A stretch of 56,431 nt of DNA from an uncultured Prevotellaceae bacterium (GCA_949299545.1 CASGAM010000020.1:1-56431); one strand, 5' to 3'; shown: positions 9,130 to 19,155, counted from the stretch's first letter. The notes: generated by a model from the letters alone, not told the origin. Translations and numbers: made by a program.

Positions 9130-11334
9130 ATGGAACATCAATTATTTTGGGTGATACCTGTATCGTCATTGCTGGCGCTTGTGCTGGCGTGGTATTTTTA
9201 CCGCCAGATGATGAAAGAGAGCGAGGGAACGGCGCTCATGCAGAAAATTGCTTCGCATGTGCGCCAGGGAGCCATGTCGTACCTTAAACAGCAGTATAAG
9301 GTCGTAGGGCTGGTTTTTCTTTGTCTGGTTATTTTGTTTTCAATCATGGCATACGGCTTCAGCCTGCAAAATTCATGGGTGCCGGTGGCTTTCCTTACGG
9401 GAGGTTTCTTTTCCGGTTTGTCTGGTTTTCTCGGCATGAAGACGGCCACGTATGCTTCAGCCCGTACGGCCAACGCTGCCCGCGATTCGTTGAACAAGGG
9501 ATTGCGTGTAGCCTTCCGCAGTGGAGCGGTGATGGGGCTTGTAGTGGTAGGTCTTGGCTTGTTCGACATTTCCTTCTGGTATCTGTTGCTCGATGCCGTG
9601 ATTCCGGCCGATGACTTTACGCCTACTGCAAAGCTGTGCATGATAACGACCACGATGCTGACCTTCGGTATGGGTGCCAGCACGCAGGCCTTGTTCGCCC
9701 GTGTGGGTGGCGGTATTTACACAAAAGCCGCTGACGTCGGTGCCGATCTCGTTGGAAAGGTAGAAGCCGGTATTCCGGAGGACGACCCGCGCAACCCGGC
9801 AACCATTGCAGATAATGTGGGTGACAACGTGGGCGACGTAGCCGGTATGGGTGCCGACCTTTATGAGTCTTATTGTGGTTCTATTCTGGCCACTTCGGCT
9901 CTTGGCGCAGCTGCGTTCATCGGCAGCGGTGACGTGGATATGCAGTATAAGGCGGTGATTGCCCCCATGCTGATTGCGGCTGTTGGTATTTTGCTTTCCA
10001 TTATCGGCATTTTCTCAGTCCGTACGAAAGAAGATGCAGGGATGAAGGAGTTGCTTAATTCTTTGGCTGTCGGAACGAACTTGAGTTCAGCTCTGATAGT
10101 GGTGGCGACCTTTGTAATCTTGTGGGCATTGCAGTTGGATAACTGGGTAAACATCGCTTTTGCGGTCGTAGTCGGTTTGCTGGTCGGAATCGTTATCGGC
10201 CGTTCGACGGAATATTATACGTCGCAGTCTTACCGGCCGACACAGAAACTTTCCGAAAGCGGCAAGACAGGACCGGCCACGGTTATCATTTCCGGCATCG
10301 GATTGGGTATGATTTCCACGACAATACCGGTAGTGGCCGTTGTTGTCGGCATCATTCTTTCTTACTGGTTGGCTTCCGGGTTCGACCTTTCCAATGTCAG
10401 CTTGGGACTTTATGGCATCGGTATTGCCGCCGTAGGTATGCTTTCCACATTGGGAATCACTTTGGCAACCGACGCTTACGGACCAATAGCCGACAATGCA
10501 GGTGGTAACGCCGAAATGAGCGGGTTGGGTGAAGCCGTTCGTAAGCGTACCGACGCATTGGATTCACTCGGCAACACGACGGCAGCAACGGGTAAAGGGT
10601 TTGCCATCGGTTCCGCAGCCTTGACGGGACTGGCATTACTGGCGTCTTATGTCGAAGAAATCCGTATCGGATTGACCCGCCTTGGGCAGACTGTTCTGGA
10701 AATGCCGAATGGAGACATGATTAAGGTTCAGGATGCTTCTTTTACAGATTTCATGACTTATTATGACGTGACGCTGATGAATCCTACCGTTTTGTCGGGT
10801 ATGTTCATCGGCAGCATGATGGCTTTCCTGTTCTGCGGCTTAACAATGAACGCCGTGGGACGTGCGGCAGCCCACATGGTAGAGGAAGTGCGCCGGCAGT
10901 TCCGTGAAATAAAGGGCATCCTTTCCGGTGAGGCTGAGCCGGATTATGCACGGTGTGTGCAGATTTCCACCAAGGGTGCGCAGCGTGAGATGGTGTTCCC
11001 GTCATTGCTGGCCATTGTAGCTCCGATCATCACCGGTTTGGTGTTCGGCGTTCCCGGCGTTATCGGCCTGTTGGTAGGCGGATTGTCTGCCGGTTTCGTG
11101 CTGGCCATCTTCATGGCCAATGCGGGCGGTGCATGGGACAATGCGAAGAAATATGTCGAGGAAGGTAACTTTGGCGGAAAAGGCAGTGAAGTACACCGTG
11201 CGACGGTGGTGGGTGATACTGTTGGTGACCCATTCAAGGATACTTCCGGTCCGAGCCTGAACATCCTCGTCAAACTGATGTCGATGGTGGCTATTGTGAT
11301 GGCTGGTCTGACGGTTTCCTGGAGCCTGTTCTAA
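9130..11334 (+). CDS. hppA: Membrane-bound ion-pumping pyrophosphatase
   Basis: I start this at ATG 9130 ([10 protein letters not shown]), giving 734 aa, the usual length of Bacteroides enzymes. An upstream in-frame ATG at 9037 would add 31 atypical residues. It hydrolyses pyrophosphate and pumps H+ and/or Na+ across the inner membrane through about 16 helices. The catalytic signature [19 protein letters not shown] is intact, as are the second acidic cluster [16 protein letters not shown] and the third ([30 protein letters not shown]). [10 protein letters not shown] has Ala at the position that is Lys in K+-independent enzymes, so K+-dependence is expected. Gut Bacteroides relatives have been described as Na+,H+-PPases. 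A hairpin follows at 11394-11425. Confidence 0.95.
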   Translation: MEHQLFWVIPVSSLLALVLAWYFYRQMMKESEGTALMQKIASHVRQGAMSYLKQQYKVVGLVFLCLVILFSIMAYGFSLQNSWVPVAFLTGGFFSGLSGFLGMKTATYASARTANAARDSLNKGLRVAFRSGAVMGLVVVGLGLFDISFWYLLLDAVIPADDFTPTAKLCMITTTMLTFGMGASTQALFARVGGGIYTKAADVGADLVGKVEAGIPEDDPRNPATIADNVGDNVGDVAGMGADLYESYCGSILATSALGAAAFIGSGDVDMQYKAVIAPMLIAAVGILLSIIGIFSVRTKEDAGMKELLNSLAVGTNLSSALIVVATFVILWALQLDNWVNIAFAVVVGLLVGIVIGRSTEYYTSQSYRPTQKLSESGKTGPATVIISGIGLGMISTTIPVVAVVVGIILSYWLASGFDLSNVSLGLYGIGIAAVGMLSTLGITLATDAYGPIADNAGGNAEMSGLGEAVRKRTDALDSLGNTTAATGKGFAIGSAALTGLALLASYVEEIRIGLTRLGQTVLEMPNGDMIKVQDASFTDFMTYYDVTLMNPTVLSGMFIGSMMAFLFCGLTMNAVGRAAAHMVEEVRRQFREIKGILSGEAEPDYARCVQISTKGAQREMVFPSLLAIVAPIITGLVFGVPGVIGLLVGGLSAGFVLAIFMANAGGAWDNAKKYVEEGNFGGKGSEVHRATVVGDTVGDPFKDTSGPSLNILVKLMSMVAIVMAGLTVSWSLF

Positions 11335-11393
11335 AAAAGCTGTTTTGTTAAAAGTTTGTATATAAACGCATATTTTAAGATGCGTTGAAAGAT

Positions 11394-11425
11394 AAGGCCG
11401 GAGCCCGGTATGGGTTTCCGGCCTT
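11394..11425 (+). terminator. Hairpin downstream of hppA
   Basis: AAGGCCGGA (11394-11402) and TCCGGCCTT (11417-11425) are perfect complementary arms, with extra CCC/GGG pairing possible inside. It starts 60 nt after the hppA stop. The following sequence (GATTCGTTTTAAC) is only moderately T-rich, so it is a probable rather than strong intrinsic terminator. Confidence 0.55.
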
Positions 11426-11717
11426 GATTCGTTTTAACTGGGCTGGGCTTTGGTAGCCCGTGTGGCATTTGTGCAGCCCCATCGGCGGACAGTGGCATCC
11501 GGAATATTTCCGGCTTGTTTTTGAACTGACTTATTGTCGTAAGAAACGGTATTGCGCTGTCTTTATGCCGCATTTCTTTTGTTTCTGCTGACGTGGCCTT
11601 CTTTTAAAAAGTTGCAAACAGAGATGTCTGTGTATATTTATGCAAATAAAAGGGCGTAAAAACGGTATATTTTTATTTTTATGCGATAAATATGCAGGTT
11701 TGAGCCGTTAAAATAAA

Positions 11718-11757
11718 AATTACAGGCTTTGAAAATTAAAAAGTAAAGCCTGTAATT
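11718..11757. repeat. Perfect 13-bp inverted repeat
   Basis: AATTACAGGCTTT (11718-11730) and AAAGCCTGTAATT (11745-11757) are perfectly complementary with a 14-nt A-rich spacer. Two A/T-rich tracts flank it. It lies about 380 nt from hppA and 460 nt from the GH51 gene, so it belongs to neither in an obvious way. Confidence 0.6.
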
Positions 11758-12127
11758 GGCGTTGCGACAGGTTGCAATTCCGGTTTTATACGGTGAAAAC
11801 TCAAAACCGGGCTTCACATCCTTATATTTAACTTATATTGAGATGTGTTTTCTTCTGTCTCTTCAATTTCAAATGCAGACAAAATTGGAAATAATGAATT
11901 GATGCTTAGTCATATACTGTGATTTCAGACTCTTGAGATTGCCGTTTTCCCGAACAGCCTTGAGCCAGGGTCGGAGAATCCTTATTCTCGTGATGGTTAA
12001 AAATCAAATTGTCAAAATGATAATTGTGTCGGCTTTTCATTGGAAAAGCTTTCCGGAGGGTACATGTTGGCAATGGTGTGTTATGGGTGGGAGAGCCCGT
12101 TGCGTTCGGAATGGAACAGCGTGAGAC

Positions 12128-12164
12128 AAAAAAAGAACTGCACCAGTACATTCTGGCACAGTTC
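12128..12164 (-). terminator. Intrinsic terminator of the GH51 gene
   Basis: On the minus strand GAACTGTGCCAG (12164-12153), a 6-nt loop and CTGGTGCAGTTC (12146-12135) form a 12-bp stem; the central TG/TG pairs are G-U wobbles. A run of seven Ts (12134-12128) follows. It lies about 50 nt after the GH51 stop. Confidence 0.85.
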
Positions 12165-12175
12165 CTTTTGCGTTA

Positions 12176-12206
12176 GTCGTCCGCGGGGAAAATATTACCG
12201 GACGAC
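12176..12206 (-). terminator. Short hairpin next to the GH51 stop
   Basis: GTCGTCCG (12176-12183) and CGGACGAC (12199-12206) form a perfect 8-bp stem with a 15-nt spacer, ending 11 nt from the GH51 stop codon. There is no T-run after it, so it may protect the 3' end rather than terminate. Confidence 0.4.
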
Positions 12207-12216
12207 CGAATCGTTT

Positions 12217-14748
12217 TTATTTCTTTTTCATTCGCAGGATGGTGAATGAATTGGGCTTGAACTCATAGGTAAACGAAGATGAGAACTTGTTGTATTCGGT
12301 TTCTACAGGTGATATCTTCGTTGGTTCTTCAAAGCTATTCTCGTCCTGCAATGTTTTGCTGCTGAGAGTAATGACACGCCCTTTGCGTTCCACGTCGCCG
12401 CCCTTGATGTTGATTTGGCCGATACACGGTACGACCGTAGCGTTTACGACCTTGATGATGACTTCGTTCGATGTCTCATCGTAGCCGGCAATGTAGAATC
12501 TGCGGCTTACGGGTTTGTTGGTATGTGTCAACAGCGGTTTACCGTCTATGAAATAGTCCGCGCCATGTTCTTTCAGTACTATTTTCACTTTATACCAGCG
12601 GCCGGCTTCAATTTTGTCGTTTACCCTGTCGGAGAGAACATTGCTGTTGTTGTTTTTGACGGTTTCTATTGCCGTTGCGGTATTGTTCCATCCGCCGGCA
12701 TTCAGCATGTAACCGTCGTTCAGGTTCAGTTCTTTCATGCCGAAATAGGCAAAGAACCCTTCGTTGCCGGACAGTTTCTGCACTTCAAACTCGATGATGT
12801 CGCCGATGCCGGCTTTTGCCTTGTTCCATAACAGGGCGGTACGGTTTGCATTGCTGCTTTGAGTGTACACACCGTCAGACATTTGCCATTCTCCGCTGAT
12901 GCGGTTCCACTGGGTACTGTCCGTCATGTCGGCCGTAATCTTAGCGCCGGTGCTGTCGGTGACAGACAGGTTTCTGAACTGTGTCTGTGTTCCCCATGTT
13001 CCGAAACCGATGTAACCTTTCTCTTTAATCAGCGGTTCGATCTCCTGTTTCAGTGTTTTACCGGAGATTTTCAGGTTATAAGTCGGTCGGTTTTCGGCAA
13101 ACATCTTTTGTACATAATAGGATGACCGTCCCAACACCTGATTGTTGCTGATCCATATAAGGTTGGTCGGCCAGCTGCGGTCGTTCTTGTTTTCAAACAA
13201 GGGAGCATAAGAAGCCATGGTCACTAAATCGCTGTTTCGTTCCATGCCTGTAATGAATGCTGCCTCGCTCAATGCAGCCAGCATATTGCCGCCTCCCACG
13301 CCCTGGTTGCAGGCATACTCACCGACATAGATTTTGTATTTGCCACGTTCGTGATTGTCGAAAATGGTGGTGTTGTTGAAGAAGAAGTCCGGTGCAACGT
13401 ACCAGTGCGGGTCTATCATGTCCGTCTTGCGAGCTTCACCGATACCGTTGAGGCCGTGGTTGGATATGAGGGTCAGTTGCGGATATTTTGCTTTGATGGC
13501 GTCATAAAACATATTGAAGCGGCTGTCATACACTTTACCCCAGTTTTCATTGCCTATTTCAACGTAAGCCAGAGGATAGGGAGCCGGATGGCCTTCCGAT
13601 GCACGCACGGCGCCCCATTTGGTATCAGTGCCGCCGATGGCATATTCAATGGCATCGAGTGCATCTTGCAGGTAGGCTTCTGCTTCCTTGTCGGAGCAGG
13701 CTTCGCCGGTACGGGCCTGGCAGGCGATACCCACGTTGCAGACGTACATGCCTTTTGCGCCGACATCTTCGCAGAAGTCAAGAAATTCTTTGTAACCGAA
13801 GCCGTATGTGTTACGGTAGCCCCACGCGTCGTACTGACCCGGACGTGCAGCCGGGTCACCGAGGGTCTTCTTCCATTCCACGCGGTTGTTGAGTGTGATG
13901 CCTTCTACGATACAGCCTCCCGGCCAACGGATAAAGGCAGGCCGCAGCCCTTCTATCATTTCTGCAACGTCCTTACGCATGCCGTTTTCCCGGCCCTTAT
14001 AAGTGTCTTGCGGGAACAGTGAGACGTAATCGAAGAAATAAGTTCCGTTGTTCGGCAGTTCGATGGCTAAACGTCCGGCTGTAGTAGTGTCGGTAGCCTG
14101 GATGGTTGCCTTATATTCCTGCCATTTGTTGTCGTTGTTCAAGGTTATGACGGCTTTTCCGAGTTCTTTGTCGGCCGGCCCGAGCAGCCGCACTGTCATT
14201 TCCTTTGCGTCAGCGTTGCTGCGCATAAACATGCGCAGGTTGTAGGCAGCTTCTTTCTGGAGCGCTATTCCCCAATAACCTTTGTTGACCAGTGCCACGC
14301 CGTTGCCTTTCTCGTTGACCGTGACTTTCATGGAAGTGGGGGCAGAGGCGAAGTTGGGCTGTTCGGTAGTCAATGACATGGCTGCCCTTGCCGTGGCGGT
14401 GGCAGACAGTTCCCAACCAGGATAAGGGTCGCTGCCCCAACGGTAACGTCCGGAGGCAGGCCTGCCGGAAGTATGGTTGATGACGGTTGGGGCTACCAGC
14501 TGATTATTTTCAACCTTGTACCCTTCGGGGATGACCCGTTCTTCAAAACTACGGTTCATCAGCATTTCACCATACAGGCCACCATCGCCCGCATGGTTGA
14601 TTTCTTCAAAGAAGATACCGTACATGGATTCCGGTACTTCAGCTTCGCGGGAATCCAGATTAACTTCAAGTACCATCTGCGGTTCAGGCTGTTTGCATGA
14701 ACAGATACCCAAAAGCATTGCTGCCGCATACACAAGTTGTTTTTTCAT
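12217..14748 (-). CDS. GH51 alpha-L-arabinofuranosidase, lipoprotein
   Basis: An 843-aa glycoside hydrolase family 51 enzyme, expected to release terminal arabinofuranose from arabinan, arabinoxylan or related side chains. The signal peptide ends in a lipobox (ICSC, Cys 18), so it should be lipid-anchored in the envelope. It opens with the GH51 signature ESMYGIFFEEINHAGDGG. A carbohydrate-binding-like beta region follows (about 90-240). The TIM barrel carries AFIRWPGGC, the acid/base Glu in EIGNENWG and the nucleophile Glu in YVGEYACNQG. The C-terminal third has a LamG/DUF1080-like beta-sandwich (FGTWGTQTQFRNLSV onward) and the usual GH51 tail. It is a single-gene unit with its own promoter and terminator. 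Confidence 0.93.
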   Translation of the reverse strand: MKKQLVYAAAMLLGICSCKQPEPQMVLEVNLDSREAEVPESMYGIFFEEINHAGDGGLYGEMLMNRSFEERVIPEGYKVENNQLVAPTVINHTSGRPASGRYRWGSDPYPGWELSATATARAAMSLTTEQPNFASAPTSMKVTVNEKGNGVALVNKGYWGIALQKEAAYNLRMFMRSNADAKEMTVRLLGPADKELGKAVITLNNDNKWQEYKATIQATDTTTAGRLAIELPNNGTYFFDYVSLFPQDTYKGRENGMRKDVAEMIEGLRPAFIRWPGGCIVEGITLNNRVEWKKTLGDPAARPGQYDAWGYRNTYGFGYKEFLDFCEDVGAKGMYVCNVGIACQARTGEACSDKEAEAYLQDALDAIEYAIGGTDTKWGAVRASEGHPAPYPLAYVEIGNENWGKVYDSRFNMFYDAIKAKYPQLTLISNHGLNGIGEARKTDMIDPHWYVAPDFFFNNTTIFDNHERGKYKIYVGEYACNQGVGGGNMLAALSEAAFITGMERNSDLVTMASYAPLFENKNDRSWPTNLIWISNNQVLGRSSYYVQKMFAENRPTYNLKISGKTLKQEIEPLIKEKGYIGFGTWGTQTQFRNLSVTDSTGAKITADMTDSTQWNRISGEWQMSDGVYTQSSNANRTALLWNKAKAGIGDIIEFEVQKLSGNEGFFAYFGMKELNLNDGYMLNAGGWNNTATAIETVKNNNSNVLSDRVNDKIEAGRWYKVKIVLKEHGADYFIDGKPLLTHTNKPVSRRFYIAGYDETSNEVIIKVVNATVVPCIGQINIKGGDVERKGRVITLSSKTLQDENSFEEPTKISPVETEYNKFSSSFTYEFKPNSFTILRMKKK

Positions 14749-14837
14749 GATAAATTAGTTAAAGTTAAAGAATGATGCCTAATGGTCCCGGTCGCTTTTT
14801 ACCGTTGAGGTTTTGGGAATGGGGATTTTTAAGCGCC

Positions 14838-14869
14838 TAAACATACGCATTTGATTTGTCTGTTCCAAA
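14838..14869 (-). promoter_or_regulatory. Promoter of the GH51 gene
   Basis: On the minus strand TTTG (14869-14866), a 20-bp spacer and TATGTTTA (14845-14838) match TTTG-N19-21-TAnnTTTG with one mismatch in the last base. The start site would be near 14831, leaving a leader of about 80 nt before the ATG at 14748. Confidence 0.6.
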
Positions 14870-14950
14870 TGCAATGTATAAAATACACTTTAAATAAAGA
14901 GTTTTAAGCATTTTTTAAGCTCAATTTCAAACTTGATACTGAATGGAATG

Positions 14951-14995
14951 AAACAGCGGCCGGACATTTTTATGAAGAGTGTCCGGCCGCTGTTT
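14951..14995 (-). terminator. 16-bp hairpin downstream of the 1354-aa gene
   Basis: AAACAGCGGCCGGACA (14951-14966) and TGTCCGGCCGCTGTTT (14980-14995) are perfect 16-bp arms with a 13-nt loop, 18 nt after the stop of the minus-strand gene. The T-run after the stem on the minus strand is short (TTTCATTCC), but the stem is very stable. Confidence 0.75.
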
Positions 14996-15012
14996 ATAAT
15001 TGGATAAAAAGT

Positions 15013-18000
15013 TTATTTTACACAAACTTTCTGACTGTTGATGATGTAGATGCCTTTAGGCAGTGTTTTGACGGCTTGTTCAATGTTGTCCGACCGGCAG
15101 ATGCGTTGTCCGCTGAGATTGTATATGTCGCTTGTTTTGTCGCAGCTTGCTTTGGTTTCATAAATACCGGTTGCGATGTCTTCTTTACTGAAAAGGCGGA
15201 CATGGTCGATATAAAGGCGCGTATTGTTGGCCGCTCCTACGGACGCCGTGGTTTTCAGTCCCATGCTGATGGTTACGTCGGTTGTTTCCGTAAGATTGAA
15301 CGGGCATTCTATTTCTTCCCAGTTGTTGGCGTATTGGGGATATCTGAAGTTGTTCTCGCCATTGACGGTCACACCGCAAAAAGAATAGTTGATATTCTCG
15401 CCCGTCGTGTTGATAACGTCTGCGGCGATATGTCCCATTTCGTTGGCGCAGGCATATTGCATGAGAAATTTGAGTTTATATTCACCGGCCGGTAACTGTA
15501 CTTTTTGGGTGATACGGTTTAGTCCGCTGTCCCATGAGTTCAACACGGTGAGGCAGCGTTTGCCGCAATTCTCGTCCATGGCCGGTTCGGCCATGATGCT
15601 GGCGGAGTTGCCGAGGCTGGACGGTGATACACAGTACATGGTTGTGCTGTATGGCATGGAATACATCAGACAGAAGTTTGAGCCGCCCGTGCTGAGCAGT
15701 TCGTTGCCGTTTTCCCATCCGCTGACCGGAAGTATCTGTCCCCACTTGCTGTCAATGGCTGCCACATCGTTGATGTAGCAAGGGTTGTATGTGACGTTGC
15801 CCAGCGTGACAGAACCGGTTTTGCCGTAAGTATTGTCTTCTTCAAAACTGGGGTTTCTCAGAAATGTGGCCGTGATGTCGAAGAAGTCCTCCTCGCCTTC
15901 TTCGTCGGTCGCTTCTTCATAGACGATAGCGCCGTCTTTCACACTGACTAAAATACGTTTGCCGGCGTTGACCGGGACGGAAGCGTTTATTTTACCGTCG
16001 CAAATGATGGTGACATCTGCTGTTTGGTCAGTTGTACCCGGGTTTTCTATGTAAGCGGCGCAAGAATCGTTTTCAGCTTGCCATGCCCGAAGGCCGTCGC
16101 CTTTGATGAAGACGCGCAACGTATTGGCTACACTATGGTTTACGTCGCAACGGAATGTTGCAGTGGATTTGTTGTCGTTGATGGCTGTGATGGCTGTGAA
16201 TACCGGTGCGGCACCTGCAATGGAAAGGTCGTTGAGCGTGCAAGAGACATCACCTTTGTAATTGCTCAGTAACAGGTAGCGCGTGCTGTCGGGATCTGCT
16301 GCGATGACACCGTTCCAGCCATCGGGTACAAGGCTGGTCAGCGGTACGAGCTGGTCTGCCAGAGTCGCTGTCGATGCCGAGTCGATGTTGCTGTAATACA
16401 CGATATGCCGACGGTCGATGATTTCGTCTTTCGAGAAACTGCGAAGGTTGTTGCTGTATGACGGTATGATTTTGGCGAGATAGATTGAACTGTTGAGTTC
16501 ACGGTTGCCGAAAGCCATGCTGTTTGCCTGGTCGCCGGTAATGATGCCCACTTCGTTGTCAATGTTCACCCATGGGCTTTCAAATGTTTTGAACTCATTG
16601 CCGTCGCTTTGGAAGCGTCCGTTGGCGTGGTAGAACGTGCGCTGCTGTTTGGTGAACGGGTCAACGCTGACAGCCATCAGGCCGCCTTGTTCACCGGTGA
16701 TGGCACCGCTTGTTGTGCCGGTAACGTAATCCATGTAGATGTACGCATTGCCCGGTGTGGAATAAATGGTAAAGTTGTTCTCAAGCGAATTGTCATTGGT
16801 GGACAGTTTGCCGTTCATGGTATAGCTGTTGCCTTCAAGACCGTAGATGCCGCTTACGAGAGGGGATGCGTTCGTGCCTTTCCCGTTGACGGTGTACCAT
16901 CCGATGATATTGCCTGTGTTGTTGGCTTTATAAGGGACGATGATTTTGTTCTTGTCGGGATTGTTGGCGGCAAAGTAACCTGTGTAACTGTTTAATCCGC
17001 TGCTCCAGGAGAATACGCTGAAACGGTCGGCGGTGTTGGCACGTACGATGTTCTGGCTTGTAAACAGTTTGGCGCCTTCATACTGTTTGCTGAAGTCGTC
17101 CCATTGGGTCGGCTGCAGGTCTGCCGTCGATGCTATTTCGTGCATCAGGTAGGTCATCATGACACGGTGTCCTTCTACGCCCATGCGTCGCGGTCCTATG
17201 TCACTGTTGAGCAGCCAGCTGCCGTCGGCGGTAGTCGATTGACGCGCTTTGATGTTTTTGTAGGCTAAGTTTTCCAGCATCAATGCATTTGGGTCGCGCA
17301 AGAAACAAGCCAGAGTGGTGTAGCTGGTGATTTGGTCATAGAGGAACATGCTCCAGTCGTTGCCGTTGGGCATGGCCAATTCCCCGTCGGCCAGTGCCAG
17401 ATAACACAAAACGTTGTCCATTACCTCTTGATTGTTGTGCATCAGTGCATTGGTTTTCCATTTCGGATTCTCGCCCTGGAAAAGGCTGAGGGCAAGATGT
17501 GATTCGCCTAATTCCTGAATAACGACATTCTGGTAAGACGTGTGGAAATAGTTATGGTTTTGCAACGTGAAATCGTCGTACAGGTTCTTGCCTTTGAAAA
17601 GGTCTTTTACGGCCGTATCGTCATAGTCGGGATCGATGATGGTCGCATCGGTTGCATCGCCGGCATGTGAATAACAGTTGATGGCAAATTCACGCAGGCG
17701 CTCGAACCATTGCGGGGCTAACTCATCATCCGGATAAAGTCCCAATGCGCAGGCAAGGATGTTGGTCTCCCAACCGTTCTCTTCGGCTTTGGTGTCGCCG
17801 GCATAGCCGGTGGGGATGGAACGTTGCAACTCATAATTGCACTCAGCCTTTATCATGTTGTAGATATAACCTTTTTGTACATCACTGAGTTCGTCACTGA
17901 GAAAGTGGGACGCATAGGCCAACGACATGGCCCACAAGGAACTTTCCCATACATGATCTGCATTGCTCACAGAACCCCAATAAGCATTGTTTGATGTCAT

Positions 18001-19077
18001 TTGAAATTTGTTGGCCTTGTGGGTGGAATAGCCGAAGACCAATGAGCGGATGGCCATGTCTTTCACATCATCCCATGTGACACCGGCAGGCAAGGCAACT
18101 TTGTTGAGACCGTATTTGTAGACAAACGCGCAAATCATAGAAAAGTCGGCATTGGTGCGCACACCGTCTTCGTTATTCTGCCCGGCGCTGTTGGCTTTAA
18201 AATAACCGCAAGCTTCACCCTTGCTGTTGGGAGCCTGACATTCGTACCAGATGTTTTTGGCATATTTCATGGAATTGGCCAACATTTGGAGCAGGTCTTT
18301 CTGCATGTCCTCTTCGGAAACAAAATCTTGTGTGATGACACCTTCGGTCGGTGACTCCACTTCATCTTCGGTGCCGCCTTCTATGGTAGGAGCATCAGGG
18401 GTGATGGTGCCGTCTTCCAACTTATACAGTCTGAAGTTGTCATAAGCAATCTGGCTGCCGCCGTTTCCCCATATCATCTGGGCAGAGATGGTGATGACTT
18501 TTGTCTCCTCTGTCTTGAACCGGATACTTCTTGTTGTCCACAGGCTGGAGGTCATGATGTCTGCGCTGCCGGCCGAACACGAGAAAGTGGCGTTTCCCAA
18601 TTCCGCCTTTGTATCATCGCTGACGCTGACGGAGGCGGTAGTAGACGCATTGTTGGCGGCAAACGCCTTGTAAGCGAATGTAACCTCGTACTCGCCGGCC
18701 GGAAGTTCGGTCTTTGCTGTCTGTGAGAAAGAGGATGTGGCGCTGCCCCAGCCGAAACGCTGGTAAAAAGCAATATCGCCGTCGGCAATGTCTGTTTTCC
18801 CAAATCCATTGTCTGTAAAACAGTCTTTGGTAATTAAATACGACTTACCACCGGATGGAGGGGTTACCTTCCAGCCGTCGGGAACAATGTTCCAGCCGCG
18901 CAGCCCGTCGCTGCTTTCGCTGACCTTGTTGGCTGAGCTTTCGGTGCAAAGTTCCGCATCATTTTCAAATGAAGGATTGGTTAGATAACTCTCCGTAATG
19001 TCTTCTTTCGCATACGTCATTGTTGCAAGGCTGAATATGAATCCCAGCCCGCAGAGTTTCTTCATGGTCATTTTCAT
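15013..19077 (-). CDS. Large secreted multidomain protein, possible polysaccharide lyase/hydrolase
   Basis: A 1354-aa secreted protein with an N-terminal signal peptide (cleavage near TYAKE). Residues 25-225 look like a carbohydrate-binding beta-sandwich (SYLTNPSFEN, LPAGEYEVTFAYKAF, IAYDNFRLYKLE). Residues 260-680 are helical, with motifs (NHNYFHTSYQNVVIQELGE, LAMPNGNDWSMFLYDQ, IGPRRMGVEGHRVMMTYL) that recall the alpha/alpha toroid of polysaccharide lyases. A beta-rich region follows to about 1070, then a second NPSFE-type binding sandwich (about 1085-1300). The tail reads YNLSGQRICRS...LPKGIYIINSQKV. I cannot place it in a named family with certainty; substrate and activity are unknown. Confidence 0.6.
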   Translation of the reverse strand: MKMTMKKLCGLGFIFSLATMTYAKEDITESYLTNPSFENDAELCTESSANKVSESSDGLRGWNIVPDGWKVTPPSGGKSYLITKDCFTDNGFGKTDIADGDIAFYQRFGWGSATSSFSQTAKTELPAGEYEVTFAYKAFAANNASTTASVSVSDDTKAELGNATFSCSAGSADIMTSSLWTTRSIRFKTEETKVITISAQMIWGNGGSQIAYDNFRLYKLEDGTITPDAPTIEGGTEDEVESPTEGVITQDFVSEEDMQKDLLQMLANSMKYAKNIWYECQAPNSKGEACGYFKANSAGQNNEDGVRTNADFSMICAFVYKYGLNKVALPAGVTWDDVKDMAIRSLVFGYSTHKANKFQMTSNNAYWGSVSNADHVWESSLWAMSLAYASHFLSDELSDVQKGYIYNMIKAECNYELQRSIPTGYAGDTKAEENGWETNILACALGLYPDDELAPQWFERLREFAINCYSHAGDATDATIIDPDYDDTAVKDLFKGKNLYDDFTLQNHNYFHTSYQNVVIQELGESHLALSLFQGENPKWKTNALMHNNQEVMDNVLCYLALADGELAMPNGNDWSMFLYDQITSYTTLACFLRDPNALMLENLAYKNIKARQSTTADGSWLLNSDIGPRRMGVEGHRVMMTYLMHEIASTADLQPTQWDDFSKQYEGAKLFTSQNIVRANTADRFSVFSWSSGLNSYTGYFAANNPDKNKIIVPYKANNTGNIIGWYTVNGKGTNASPLVSGIYGLEGNSYTMNGKLSTNDNSLENNFTIYSTPGNAYIYMDYVTGTTSGAITGEQGGLMAVSVDPFTKQQRTFYHANGRFQSDGNEFKTFESPWVNIDNEVGIITGDQANSMAFGNRELNSSIYLAKIIPSYSNNLRSFSKDEIIDRRHIVYYSNIDSASTATLADQLVPLTSLVPDGWNGVIAADPDSTRYLLLSNYKGDVSCTLNDLSIAGAAPVFTAITAINDNKSTATFRCDVNHSVANTLRVFIKGDGLRAWQAENDSCAAYIENPGTTDQTADVTIICDGKINASVPVNAGKRILVSVKDGAIVYEEATDEEGEEDFFDITATFLRNPSFEEDNTYGKTGSVTLGNVTYNPCYINDVAAIDSKWGQILPVSGWENGNELLSTGGSNFCLMYSMPYSTTMYCVSPSSLGNSASIMAEPAMDENCGKRCLTVLNSWDSGLNRITQKVQLPAGEYKLKFLMQYACANEMGHIAADVINTTGENINYSFCGVTVNGENNFRYPQYANNWEEIECPFNLTETTDVTISMGLKTTASVGAANNTRLYIDHVRLFSKEDIATGIYETKASCDKTSDIYNLSGQRICRSDNIEQAVKTLPKGIYIINSQKVCVK

Positions 19078-19147
19078 AGTGATGTTATATAAATTAGGTA
19101 GTTCTTGTAGATAATGAAAAGTCAGGTTAATTGAGGTTAGTGATGGA

Positions 19148-19155
19148 CAAAGATA
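19148..19155 (-). promoter_or_regulatory. -7 element for the 1354-aa gene
   Basis: Minus-strand TATCTTTG (19155-19148) is an exact TAnnTTTG match about 70 nt upstream of the ATG at 19077. TTTG sequences lie 17 and 23 bp upstream of it, just outside the usual 19-21 bp. Confidence 0.5.

Larger units (their letters stand above)
11335..12216. other. Gene-free 880-bp stretch with several hairpins
   Basis: A convergent gap between hppA (plus) and the GH51 gene (minus). No frame in it looks coding. It holds the hppA hairpin, a perfect 13-bp hairpin at 11718-11757, an 8-bp hairpin with arms 11780-11787 and 11803-11810, the GH51 terminator (12128-12164) and a further 8-bp hairpin beside the GH51 stop (12176-12206). 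It is much larger than needed for terminators and could hold an unannotated RNA, but I see no homology or clear promoter. Confidence 0.5.

Noticed and set aside
11906-12151. 81-codon minus-strand frame in the convergent gap
   Set aside because: Overlaps the GH51 terminator, has no start context and no recognisable motif.
12415-14022. Long plus-strand frames opposite the GH51 gene (138 and 223 codons)
   Set aside because: They mirror a strongly recognised GH51 enzyme and have no start context or family.
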